A stretch of DNA of 40,372 nt from CAVZLD01 sp964522605 (GTDB lineage: Bacteria > Planctomycetota > Planctomycetia > Pirellulales > Pirellulaceae), in contig CAZFWV010000022.1 in assembly GCA_964522605.1 (NCBI GenBank), positions 1 to 40,372 on the forward strand, given 5' to 3'. Position numbers and translations under genes: made by a program. Shown piece after piece: positions 16,740-24,486 of this stretch. The notes under the pieces were generated by a model, which saw only the letters and a list, made by a program, of their open reading frames with translations, was not told the origin of the DNA and made no database searches. The number at the start of each line of letters is the position of its first letter. Position 1 is the stretch's first letter.

Positions 16740-18521
16740 GTGGCAAGAATGATGTGGGAGCCGTTCGTCGTATTCGCGATTTGGGCGGCAACATGCGGCC
16801 TTTTGCTCGGCGTTGAACCGACGCAAGAACCGACAAGAGACAGGCTCGCCGAGCCGAAAGCCAATGCCGAATTTCCGACAAGAACAAAGGCCACGGTGGT
16901 GCCGATCCTCACACGACAGCGGTTGTTCTCGATTCCCTTTTATCTGAACCCTCAGGTTCGACCACCGCAAGAAGTTCTTCTATTTGTTTCCGGTGATCAG
17001 GGACAAACCTGGTCCCTGTACCAGCGCCGACGGGCGCTGGATCAGAAGTTTGACTTCCAGGCGGGCGGAGATGGCGAGTACTGGTTTGTGGTGCGGACCG
17101 ACCAAGATGGCCAGCCGCCGGACTCGAACGTCAAGCCGGAGAAGATCGTCGTCGTGGACACCGTCGCTCCGGAACTGACCGTAACGGTCGACGTAACGCC
17201 CTCAGGATCCCTTCAGGGACGCTGGCATGCGGCAGATGAAAACCTGGACCACACCACATTCCGTCTGCAGTACCAGGTGCCGGGGGAGGACCAATGGTTG
17301 CCCGTGACCGTCGACCTGCCGAGCCCGGAGCCTCAGCGGACGGAATACGACGGGCGCGTCTCCTGGACCGTGCTGCAACGTCAGGGATCGGTTCGTGTGC
17401 GAGCGGAGGTTTTGGATCGGGCGGGCAATTCGGCAGAGTATGACGAGCAAATCGAGCTTCGTGCCGGCGTTCCTGCTCCGTTGGCGGGAACGTTCTCCCC
17501 GGGCGTCGACGGTCGCCAGCGCGAACGGCCGTTGATCAATTCACCGCCACCGCTGCCCTGGACCATCGACTCAACGGCGTCCGAGAAACCGAACGATGTG
17601 CATGGCACGGAAACGGGGGCCCCTGAACTTCCGCCACCGGCCAGCGCGTCGAACCGATTCGTGTCGGACGCAAACCCACCACCGAGCGAGTCGAGCCCGG
17701 TACGCCCCGAGGCGGCACAGCCGACGGCGCCATCGGACTACGTCTTCCGCAGCGACGATCGGGGCATCCCGATGCGAGAGTCGGCGGGGCCACCGTCTGA
17801 AATCAAAACCTCGTCGAATAGTGAAGTGGCCTTTCGCCAGGGAAATCCGGCATCGCCGGTCCAGGAGACGGAACTGAGACTCCGTCCGGATCGCTCGCTG
17901 CCAATGACAGCCTCTCCTCGGTTTAACCTCGAATACGAATTTGTCGACATCAACGCGCAGGATGTCGCCCGGGTCGAACTCTGGATCACCGAGGATGCAG
18001 GACGGACCTGGACGTTCTATGGGACCGACGCGGATCGATCTCCTCCCTTTGACGTCGAGGTACCACGCGAGGGGATTTATGGATTTCGCCTGCTGATTCA
18101 GGACCAGCACGGCAACTCGGCTGTCGCTCCGCAGGCCGGTGACCAACCTGATCTCTCCATTGGAGTCGACTGGACGCGGCCCGAAGCCAAGCTGAACGGC
18201 GCCCGCTTCATTGCGGACTTTTCGGGACGGGCGTTGGAAATCAACTGGGAAGCAACCGATCGGAATCTCGGAAACACGCCGATCCGTCTGAGTTACGCGG
18301 GTTCGCCTCAGGATGCCTGGACCCCGATCACTGCCGATCTGCCGAACCTAGGACAATTCCGGTGGCGCCCCGACGTGGACCTGCCCGAGAGACTTTTCCT
18401 GCAACTCGAGGTCATTGACCAGGCGGGCAATCTGACGCGCGTGCAGATGCCGGAGCCGATCGTCGTCCGCGAAACGGTCCCTCAGGGCCGAATCCGACGG
18501 ATCGATCCGATCGTCGAATAG
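16740..18521 (+). CDS. Secreted protein with duplicated Ig-like modules
   Basis: I do not recognise a named family. The 593-residue protein has a signal peptide (FVVFAIWAATCGLLLG) and two related halves. The N-terminal half has EVLLFVSGDQGQTWSLYQ, GEYWFVVRTDQDG, DTVAPELTV, WHAADENLDHTTFRLQYQ, and RVRAEVLDRAGN. The C-terminal half repeats the order: RVELWITEDAGRTWTFYG, GIYGFRLLIQDQHGN, WTRPEAKL, WEATDRNLGNTPIRLSY, and LFLQLEVIDQAGN. A Pro/Ser-rich linker (about residues 255-370) joins them. The pattern fits bacterial Ig-like modules with a sialidase-like Asp-box phrase (D-x-G-x-T-W). It is probably an envelope protein. The GTG at 16740 follows GGGGAG at 9 bases. The join to the upstream gene crosses the gap. 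Confidence 0.72.
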   Translation: MARMMWEPFVVFAIWAATCGLLLGVEPTQEPTRDRLAEPKANAEFPTRTKATVVPILTRQRLFSIPFYLNPQVRPPQEVLLFVSGDQGQTWSLYQRRRALDQKFDFQAGGDGEYWFVVRTDQDGQPPDSNVKPEKIVVVDTVAPELTVTVDVTPSGSLQGRWHAADENLDHTTFRLQYQVPGEDQWLPVTVDLPSPEPQRTEYDGRVSWTVLQRQGSVRVRAEVLDRAGNSAEYDEQIELRAGVPAPLAGTFSPGVDGRQRERPLINSPPPLPWTIDSTASEKPNDVHGTETGAPELPPPASASNRFVSDANPPPSESSPVRPEAAQPTAPSDYVFRSDDRGIPMRESAGPPSEIKTSSNSEVAFRQGNPASPVQETELRLRPDRSLPMTASPRFNLEYEFVDINAQDVARVELWITEDAGRTWTFYGTDADRSPPFDVEVPREGIYGFRLLIQDQHGNSAVAPQAGDQPDLSIGVDWTRPEAKLNGARFIADFSGRALEINWEATDRNLGNTPIRLSYAGSPQDAWTPITADLPNLGQFRWRPDVDLPERLFLQLEVIDQAGNLTRVQMPEPIVVRETVPQGRIRRIDPIVE

Positions 18522-18578
18522 GCCGGCAGACCATCAGCTTTTCGGCAGCGGCCAAGTTCGTTACCCTGGGATATCCAA

Positions 18579-19685
18579 ATGATCTCCCTTCGACGGATGG
18601 ACCGGGTCGGCACAATGGCCAAGACGCTCTGTCATGCTTTCGACTATCTCCAATCCGCGGATCCCAAGGTGCCGCCTCCCGTTGTCGCGCTGGTTGGCCC
18701 GGATCGATTTCTAAAAAGGCAAATCCTCGAGCGGTTGACGGGAGATGAGGACGACGCATCGACGCGCGATGGGAGCGCCACGCCGTGGAGTGAGGTCCAC
18801 GACGAGTTATCCTATGTATCTCTGTTTGGCACAGGTCCTCGCCGCGTAATCCTGACTGACGCGGACAGCTTCATCTCGGAGAATCGCGAGAAACTGGAGA
18901 AATACGTCGAACGGCCGTTGGCGTCGGGCGTGCTGATTCTCGATGCCGCGAGTCTGCCGAGCAATACGCGGCTTTATAAGGCGATTCAGCAACAAGGACT
19001 GATCGTGGCGTGTCGTTTGCCCGAGGCCGAGCGGGGGCGAGGGATCGACACAGCGCGCGTGCGGAAGTGGTTGGAATCCTGGGCAAAATCCCGTCATCGG
19101 ATCCGGTTGACTCCGAGTGCCCTGGACGAATTGGCGGATCTCTTAGGTTGGGAACTGGGTCTGCTTGATCAGGAACTCGCCAAGTTAGCGCTCTTCGTGC
19201 AGCCGAATGATTCGGTGGATGGAGATCTCGTGCGGCAGATCGTCGGTGGCTGGAGAACCGAAACAACCTGGGAGATGCTGGATGCCGTGGCTTCGGGTCA
19301 TGCGGCAGAAGCTCTCAAGATGCTCGATCAACTGCTTCAGGCGGGAGAAGCGCCTCAGGCGCTATTTGGATCGATGGCTTGGTCGTTGCGTCGATTCGCG
19401 GCGGCGACGCGGATTTACCAGCGGATGGAACAGGAGGGTCGACGCGTCGACTTGGGCACTGCGTTGGCACAAGCCGGCTTTCGTACCAAGCCACCGTTCT
19501 TGCTGAAGCAGGCGGAGGAGCAATTGCGGCAGATCGGCCGATCCCGAGCCCACCATCTCTACCAATGGCTCCTGGAAACCGATCTGGCCCTGAAGGGGAC
19601 GCACGCATCAGCCCACCGGGGGCGCATCGCCTTGGAGAAACTGATCCTCCGTTTGGCCCGACAGCCGGTCAAAGCGATTTCTTGA
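18579..19685 (+). CDS. holA: DNA polymerase III subunit delta
   Basis: The clamp-loader delta subunit, which opens the beta sliding clamp during replication. The 368 residues (slightly fewer from a later Met) follow the family order: VVALVGPDRFLKRQILERL in place of a full P-loop, SLFGTGPRRVILTDADSFI (beta-binding region), LILDAASLPSNTRLYKAI, the lid ALDELADLLGWELGLLDQELAKLALF, and the C-terminal collar ALFGSMAWSLRRFAAATRIY ... ALEKLILRLARQ. In-frame starts exist at 18579, 18597 and 18615; the last (MAKTLCHAF) best matches the usual N-terminus, but no ribosome site decides. Its 3' end overlaps the convergent pyrC' by 17 bases. Confidence 0.88.
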   Translation: MISLRRMDRVGTMAKTLCHAFDYLQSADPKVPPPVVALVGPDRFLKRQILERLTGDEDDASTRDGSATPWSEVHDELSYVSLFGTGPRRVILTDADSFISENREKLEKYVERPLASGVLILDAASLPSNTRLYKAIQQQGLIVACRLPEAERGRGIDTARVRKWLESWAKSRHRIRLTPSALDELADLLGWELGLLDQELAKLALFVQPNDSVDGDLVRQIVGGWRTETTWEMLDAVASGHAAEALKMLDQLLQAGEAPQALFGSMAWSLRRFAAATRIYQRMEQEGRRVDLGTALAQAGFRTKPPFLLKQAEEQLRQIGRSRAHHLYQWLLETDLALKGTHASAHRGRIALEKLILRLARQPVKAIS

Positions 19686-20946
19686 TGCAGCCGCCGACGA
19701 GCACTGTGGTCGCGCGGCCGTGGAGTGTCCATCCGCCGAGCGGCGTATTGCTGCTCTTCGACTTAAATTGTCGAGGCTTGACCGTCCACACCGCATGCGG
19801 ATCGATGATCGTGACATCCGCATCGGCTCCCACCGCCAGCGTCCCCTTCTGCGACAACCCCAGAATTCGCGCCGGATTCATGCTCAGCTTTTCAATTGCC
19901 GTGGACCAGTCAAGGTGTCCCGGCTGAATCAATTTGGTTCCGACCAGGCCGAGTGTAGTCTCAAGAGAAACCATCCCGAACGGCGCCTCGTCGAGAACAT
20001 CCATTTTCTTTTCCGCCGCTCGAGGCGCATGACCGCTGCAAATCACATCGATCGTCCCGTCGACCAAGGCCGCAATGCATTGGTCGACGTGCTCTTGGGA
20101 GCGCAGCGGAGGGTTGAGTTTGAAGTTCGCATCGAAGGTTCGCAACATTTCGTCCGTCATCGAGAAATTTGCCGGGCTAATTCCCGCAGTCACGGCGACT
20201 CCACGCGATTTCACGCGCCGCAGCAACTCCACGCTGCCGCTACTGCTAACGCGCATGAGATGCAGCCGACCCCCGGTGGCTTCCGCCAGCCGGATGTCAC
20301 GACCGGTCATGACGTCTTCCGCTTCCGGTGGCATCCCGGACAGGCCAAGAATCGTTGACACGAACCCTTCATGCATCACACCGCCATGGTTCAACTCGGG
20401 AACTTCGAGCACATTCAGCACCGGCCGGTCAAACATCTGGCAGTATTCTAGCGCCCGCCGCATCAACTCGGCGTTGTGAATCGGCGCGTTCGCATCCGTA
20501 AAGCCAACCGCGCCTGCGGCCACCAGCGAGCCGATTTCCGCGAGTTCTTCGCCACCGCGACCTTTACTGACGCAGGCCAATACCAGCACATTGCAGTTAT
20601 TCGCGCGAGCCGCCTGATGTTGCACGAATTCCACACTCGCCTGGCTATCGATCGGCGGGTCCGTGCTCGGTACACAAGCAATTGACGTGAATCCGCCTTC
20701 GATCGCGGCCGCCGTGCCGCTCTCGATGGTCTCATCTTCCTCCCAACCTGGCTCCCGCAACTCGGCACAAAGATCAATCAGCCCCGGGACGACGATCTGA
20801 TCCTGCGCATCGATGACCTGATCTTGCGATCCGGCCGCGGCGTCGATCGCGGCAATTCGACCATCCTCGACCAAGAGATTCGTGACTCGATCGATGCCCT
20901 GGCTTGGATCGACCACGCGACCATTCTGTATCAATATCCGCTTCAT
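19669..20946 (-). CDS. pyrC': Dihydroorotase-like protein lacking metal ligands (probable PyrC' structural subunit)
   Basis: The fold is unmistakably type I dihydroorotase (amidohydrolase superfamily): VVPGLIDL, LREPGWEEDETIESGTAAAIEGGFTS, GPR-type turn KLNPPLRS, and the C-terminal ADVTIIDPHAVWTVKPRQFKSKSSNTPLGGW. Length is normal (425 aa). The catalytic residues are gone. The HxH of DxHVHLREPG is Cys60 and Glu62; the later His ligands are Asn178 and Arg232; the catalytic Asp of TDHAPH is Gly305; FTDD has become FTDA. It therefore should not catalyse dihydroorotate formation. Pseudomonas and some other bacteria encode such an inactive PyrC' directly after pyrB, where it holds the ATCase complex together. 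pyrB lies 123 bases upstream on the same strand, fitting that role. A separate active dihydroorotase should exist elsewhere. Confidence 0.88.
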   Translation of the reverse strand: MKRILIQNGRVVDPSQGIDRVTNLLVEDGRIAAIDAAAGSQDQVIDAQDQIVVPGLIDLCAELREPGWEEDETIESGTAAAIEGGFTSIACVPSTDPPIDSQASVEFVQHQAARANNCNVLVLACVSKGRGGEELAEIGSLVAAGAVGFTDANAPIHNAELMRRALEYCQMFDRPVLNVLEVPELNHGGVMHEGFVSTILGLSGMPPEAEDVMTGRDIRLAEATGGRLHLMRVSSSGSVELLRRVKSRGVAVTAGISPANFSMTDEMLRTFDANFKLNPPLRSQEHVDQCIAALVDGTIDVICSGHAPRAAEKKMDVLDEAPFGMVSLETTLGLVGTKLIQPGHLDWSTAIEKLSMNPARILGLSQKGTLAVGADADVTIIDPHAVWTVKPRQFKSKSSNTPLGGWTLHGRATTVLVGGCIKKSL

Positions 20947-21069
20947 CGTAGAATCACCGAAGAAGAAATACGTATCGCCTCGCCCACACTCGCACGGCGG
21001 CCCAAGTCAGGCCGTCGTTAAGCGATCTCCCGCTCGTCAAATCACGCTCGTCCGCAGTCATTGGTTCGG

Positions 21070-22029
21070 TTAGGGATTGACCTGACAGACGAGCCAAAGG
21101 ACCGCCATTCGGACAGCCAATCCATTGGTCACCTGATTTAGAATCACGGACTGAGGACCGTCCGCCACATCGGTCGTAATCTCGACGCCACGATTGATCG
21201 GGCCGGGCGCCATGATGATGATATCGTCCTTCGCCCGCGCCATCCGGTCACGGTTCATGGCGTACAGCAGGGCATACTCGCGGACAGAGGGAAATGGACG
21301 AGTAGCTTGTCGTTCGAACTGGATGCGTAACAGATTCAACACATCGCATCGGGGAAGAATCTCGTCCAGATTATACGACACCTCGACACCGATCTCTTCC
21401 CAATGACGTGAGACCAAAGTTGAAGGACCACAGACAATCACGTGTGCTCCGAGTTTCTTCAGCCCCCAGATATTGGACCGAGCCGTTCGGCTATGGGAAA
21501 TGTCGCCAACCAATGCCACCGTCAGACCTTCGAGGTGTCCCACTCGCTGACGAATGGTCAGAATGTCCAGCAGCCCTTGCGTCGGATGTTCGTGGGCGCC
21601 ATCCCCCGCATTGAGTACCGAGCAACCGAGACTGCGCGACAACACATGGGGTGTCCCGGGCGTCCGGTGCCTCACAACGGCAACATCGACGTTCATCGCT
21701 TCGATGTTTCGCGCCGTGTCGATAAAGGTCTCACCTTTCGACAAGCTGCTGCTGGAGGCGGTGAATTCGACGGTATCGGCCCCCAGACGGCGGGCAGCAA
21801 GCGAAAAACTGTTCCGGGTGCGCGTCGAATTCTCGAAGAACAAGTTGGCGACTGTGCGTCCCTGTAGGACCGGAAGCTTTCGCCGGCAACCGTCGGTTTG
21901 AGCACGAAAATGATCCGCCGTGTCCAGAATCGCCGTGATTTCCGCGGCGGACAAGCTCTCCAGATCCAGCAAGTGTCGGCGGGTCCAGGCGGCAGGCAAT
22001 ACCGGGGTTTCGTAAGCCGTAGTGTTCAT
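21070..22029 (-). CDS. pyrB: Aspartate carbamoyltransferase catalytic subunit
   Basis: Joins carbamoyl phosphate and aspartate to give carbamoyl aspartate, the committed step of pyrimidine synthesis in the cytoplasm. Clear motifs are the carbamoyl-phosphate loop FFENSTRTRNSF, SSLSKGETFIDTARNI (80s-loop Ser/Lys), VVRHRTPGTP, DGAHEHPTQGLLDILTI, VGDISHSRTARSN, and APGPINRGVEI. The ATG at 22029 gives 319 aa, usual for the family; an 18-residue upstream extension of the frame is not conserved in type. No regulatory subunit PyrI is visible; the inactive dihydroorotase-like gene 123 bases downstream is the likely partner. I see no PyrR-type leader or attenuator upstream. Confidence 0.96.
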   Translation of the reverse strand: MNTTAYETPVLPAAWTRRHLLDLESLSAAEITAILDTADHFRAQTDGCRRKLPVLQGRTVANLFFENSTRTRNSFSLAARRLGADTVEFTASSSSLSKGETFIDTARNIEAMNVDVAVVRHRTPGTPHVLSRSLGCSVLNAGDGAHEHPTQGLLDILTIRQRVGHLEGLTVALVGDISHSRTARSNIWGLKKLGAHVIVCGPSTLVSRHWEEIGVEVSYNLDEILPRCDVLNLLRIQFERQATRPFPSVREYALLYAMNRDRMARAKDDIIIMAPGPINRGVEITTDVADGPQSVILNQVTNGLAVRMAVLWLVCQVNP

Positions 22030-22232
22030 CCTCGAACGTTCGACCGTGGAGTAGGGAAGGCAGGAAAACTGTATCGGCCACAACTGGGACCGATTCTATC
22101 AGCCCCCTGTCGGTCTGCAACTGCCCGCCCCGAACTCATCCGGGAAATCCTCCACGCAACCTTCGAGGGCACCGCCAAATGCCCATCGCAGAGCTTGACG
22201 CGTCGGTCTGCCGGCGACTTTGCACGGCTAAC

Positions 22233-22344
22233 GGTGAAAACGTTGTTCTCTCGGCAAGAAACGAACAACCAGCGGAAGCCACCCCTACAGCCTACAGCCT
22301 ACAGCCTACAGCCTACAGCCTACAGCCTACAGCCTACAGCCTAC
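22233..22344 (+). repeat. Dispersed intergenic element, copy A, with eight CCTACAG heptamers
   Basis: The core (22233-22283) reads GGTGAAAACGTTGTTCTCTC then GGCAAGAAACGAACAACCAG and CGGAAGCC. It is followed by eight perfect CCTACAG units (22284-22339) and a terminal CCTAC (22340-22344). The core is shared with copies at 24374, 34279 and 8499. It lies between the divergent pyrB and diguanylate cyclase genes; elsewhere in 22030-22449 I see nothing definite. Confidence 0.85.
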
Positions 22345-22449
22345 TACAAGCCTCGAGGAAGTCCTGGCGATGCATCCCGACGCGGAGCAGTATCGTTAGA
22401 ATACCAGACGAGATCCGTTTGAAACTCCTGACCTGCGGCTTTGGAAAAC

Positions 22450-23319
22450 ATGGGCTCAGTACCTGCGCTCCACGGACAACTCGTGTTGCTCGACCTCCAG
22501 CGCGAGTATCCACACCTGCGGGAGGGACTGGCAAGCGAGAACATTCAGTTACATCGCATCGCAGATGGCCTGCCGGCGATCCTCCCCACGATTCTCATCA
22601 CGGATCAAGAAGGAACCCCTGCCTGGCGCGTCCAGTACGCCGACGCGATCCAAGCGGGACGAATCGGCATCATTGGCGTAGGTATCGGCGCCCCGGTCGA
22701 TCTTCTCTTGCCGGCGGATTGCACACCGCGCGAAACGAAACTGGCCGTTCGGCTGCTCGCTCAGATCATCGAGTTGCAGCGACAGCATCATCAGTCTCAG
22801 GCCGATCGAGCCGTCTGGATGGATCTCGCCTTGCGTGATGCCCTGACAGGCCTCCCGAACCGTCGCGCCTGGGAACTTGAGCTTCCCCAGCGGTTAGCGC
22901 GATTTCCTGGGCTCAGCGTCGCAATTCTGGATGTCGATTTCTTTAAGCACGTCAATGAGGAGAAGGGACATCATGTGGGCGATGCGGTGTTGCGCGAGCT
23001 GGCGGTGGCACTGACCAGTGACTTGCGATCCAATGACTTTGTGGCACGTCTGGGAGGCGACGAATTTGGGCTGATTCTCGACAGCAGTGACCCGGGACTG
23101 GTGAAGGAGATCCTGGACCGAGTGCGCACGTCGGCATTCCAACATCTGGTGAATTGCTCCTTGCCCGCGCCGACACTGAGCGCAGGGTACCTCGTCTGTT
23201 CGCAATCCGAAGCGGTAGGCGCCGAACATGCGTTTGCATCGGCGGCCGCCGCGCTCCAGCAAGCGAAGTGCGGTGGCCGAAATCGGTGTGTGGCCTTCTC
23301 GTCCGGCACCGAAACCTGA
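22450..23319 (+). CDS. Diguanylate cyclase (GGDEF domain) with N-terminal receiver-like region
   Basis: Makes cyclic di-GMP from two GTP, a second messenger for motility and adhesion. The C-terminal ~165 residues are a complete GGDEF domain: DALTGLPNRRAWE, SVAILDVDFFKHVNEEKGHHVGD, the active-site LGGDEFG and LSAGYLV. RSND exactly five residues before GGDEF is an inhibitory I-site (RxxD), so product feedback is likely. The first ~115 residues (LLDLQREYPHLREGL, PTILITDQEG, GIIGVGIGAP) resemble a degenerate receiver fold without the usual acidic pocket, an inference. An LLAQIIELQRQ helix links the two. ATG 22450 is taken as start (a TTG lies 9 bases before it); the ribosome site is weak. Confidence 0.85.
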   Translation: MGSVPALHGQLVLLDLQREYPHLREGLASENIQLHRIADGLPAILPTILITDQEGTPAWRVQYADAIQAGRIGIIGVGIGAPVDLLLPADCTPRETKLAVRLLAQIIELQRQHHQSQADRAVWMDLALRDALTGLPNRRAWELELPQRLARFPGLSVAILDVDFFKHVNEEKGHHVGDAVLRELAVALTSDLRSNDFVARLGGDEFGLILDSSDPGLVKEILDRVRTSAFQHLVNCSLPAPTLSAGYLVCSQSEAVGAEHAFASAAAALQQAKCGGRNRCVAFSSGTET

Positions 23320-23615
23320 GTATTCCCTTCAAGTTCTGTCTGTCCTCGCAGGAGCCAACGACTCTCGTTGTATCACTCCCAAGACGAGGACCGCGCCCCC
23401 GAAGAAACGGCCACATTTTCGCCGATCTCCTTGGCAGCCGACTGCAATGATTGCTGGCAATGCTGGCGTCATCGGGCAAGAAAACAATTCTCGCCTCAAG
23501 TTCTTTTCAGATTGTGTCGATACGACGCACGTCGAAGTTGGACAGGCCCGGGGGGACCTCGCTTGACGCCGACTCGTCGCCGCGTGGATTTGCTCATTAC
23601 GAAGGAGAGTTGCTC

Positions 23616-24098
23616 ATGTCCCCCCGCTTACCACACCAGACTTCCGTCGCGCTATTCGGTCTGTGCGCCCTGCTGCTCAGCAGCGGCTGCACCAATCTCA
23701 TGACGACCGGTGCGCTGCCCTTTCTGTCAAGGCATGCGGAGGAACCCGCGGTCGCGCCCACGGACACCTGCTCGGTAGAGGTCCACGGCGAATTCGGCAA
23801 GCCGCGCAAATTCAGCATGCCCGTGAGTGCCGATACCCGGGCGCAAAACGTCGTGGAGGCGGCAGGCACCCCCTTCCGCAAAATGAACGTGTTCATTCTG
23901 CGCCCGGCGCCGCGCGATCCCAGTCAGACGGTCAAACTCCCCTGTCACTTTGATCCGGCGGAACGGAGCATCACTTATGACACCGACTACGCCGTCTTAC
24001 CCGGCGATCGCGTGATCATCCAGCAAGACACTTCAACCTTTGTCGACGGCATGGTCGAAAGCCTCTTGGGTCCCGTGCTGACAAATCGGCGGAAGTGA
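23616..24098 (+). CDS. Small lipoprotein with beta-grasp-like domain, function unknown
   Basis: The 160-residue protein has a lipoprotein signal peptide (VALFGLCALLLSSGC, lipobox Cys at about residue 25). The mature part contains VEVHGEFGKPRKFSMPV, FRKMNVFILRP, and ITYDTDYAVLPGDRVIIQQDTSTF. The LPGDRVII phrase recalls the SLBB/soluble ligand-binding beta-grasp domain of polysaccharide export proteins, but the protein is short and the match is only by pattern. ATG 23616 follows AAGGAGAG at a good distance; upstream sequence in frame is not protein-like. No neighbour indicates a role. Confidence 0.65.
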   Translation: MSPRLPHQTSVALFGLCALLLSSGCTNLMTTGALPFLSRHAEEPAVAPTDTCSVEVHGEFGKPRKFSMPVSADTRAQNVVEAAGTPFRKMNVFILRPAPRDPSQTVKLPCHFDPAERSITYDTDYAVLPGDRVIIQQDTSTFVDGMVESLLGPVLTNRRK

Positions 24099-24189
24099 TC
24101 AGGCGCTCGCCCGTGTCTCCGTGAGTGACACCAATGAGCGATGGAAGTGTTCCTTGTTTGGGGAACCCCAACGTTGCAGACACTCTGTT

Positions 24190-24335
24190 GTAGGACGGAT
24201 TGGCAATCCGTCCATTGTCGACCGCATCGCTCGTCACGACATCACGGCCAGACTTCATCACATGTGCAGTCTGGCGGAAGCCTTTTCTTTCGTTTGGGTG
24301 CGATGTACTGGGGACGGATTGCCAATCCGTCCTAC
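24190..24335. repeat. REPIN-like inverted pair with GTAG heads (second family)
   Basis: Two perfectly complementary 24-base arms (24190-24213 and 24312-24335) flank 98 bases. Each arm is GTAG overlapping a hairpin: GGACGGATT, a three-base loop, AATCCGTCC (9-bp stem). The head and geometry match the element at 1615, but the stem sequence is unrelated. It lies in the 387-base space between the lipoprotein and permease genes, which also holds element copy B. Confidence 0.7.
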
Positions 24336-24373
24336 TTGTTCTGCAACCGGAGCGTTAACTCTGCCCTGGGAAG

Positions 24374-24486
24374 GGTGAAAATGCTGTTCTCTCGGCAAGT
24401 CATCGAGCGACCAACGGAAGCGCCCCCTCCAGCCTCCAGCCTCCAGCCTCCAGCCTCCAGCCTCCAGCCTCCAGCCTCCAGCCTAC
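24374..24486 (+). repeat. Dispersed intergenic element, copy B, with eight CCTCCAG heptamers
   Basis: The core (24374-24425) reads GGTGAAAATGCTGTTCTCTC then GGCAAGTCATCGAGCGACCA and ACGGAAGC, close to copy A. Eight perfect CCTCCAG units follow (24426-24481), then a terminal CCTAC (24482-24486). The last base overlaps the stop codon of the permease gene on the other strand, so the element abuts that gene's end exactly. Confidence 0.85.

Noticed and set aside
22030..22232. PyrR-type leader or attenuator before pyrB
   Set aside because: No terminator/antiterminator pair or PyrR-binding consensus can be seen on the minus strand.
22284..22344. Heptamer tandem array considered as a CRISPR array
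   Set aside because: The units are 7 bases with no spacers between them; there are no cas genes. It is a simple tandem repeat attached to a dispersed core.
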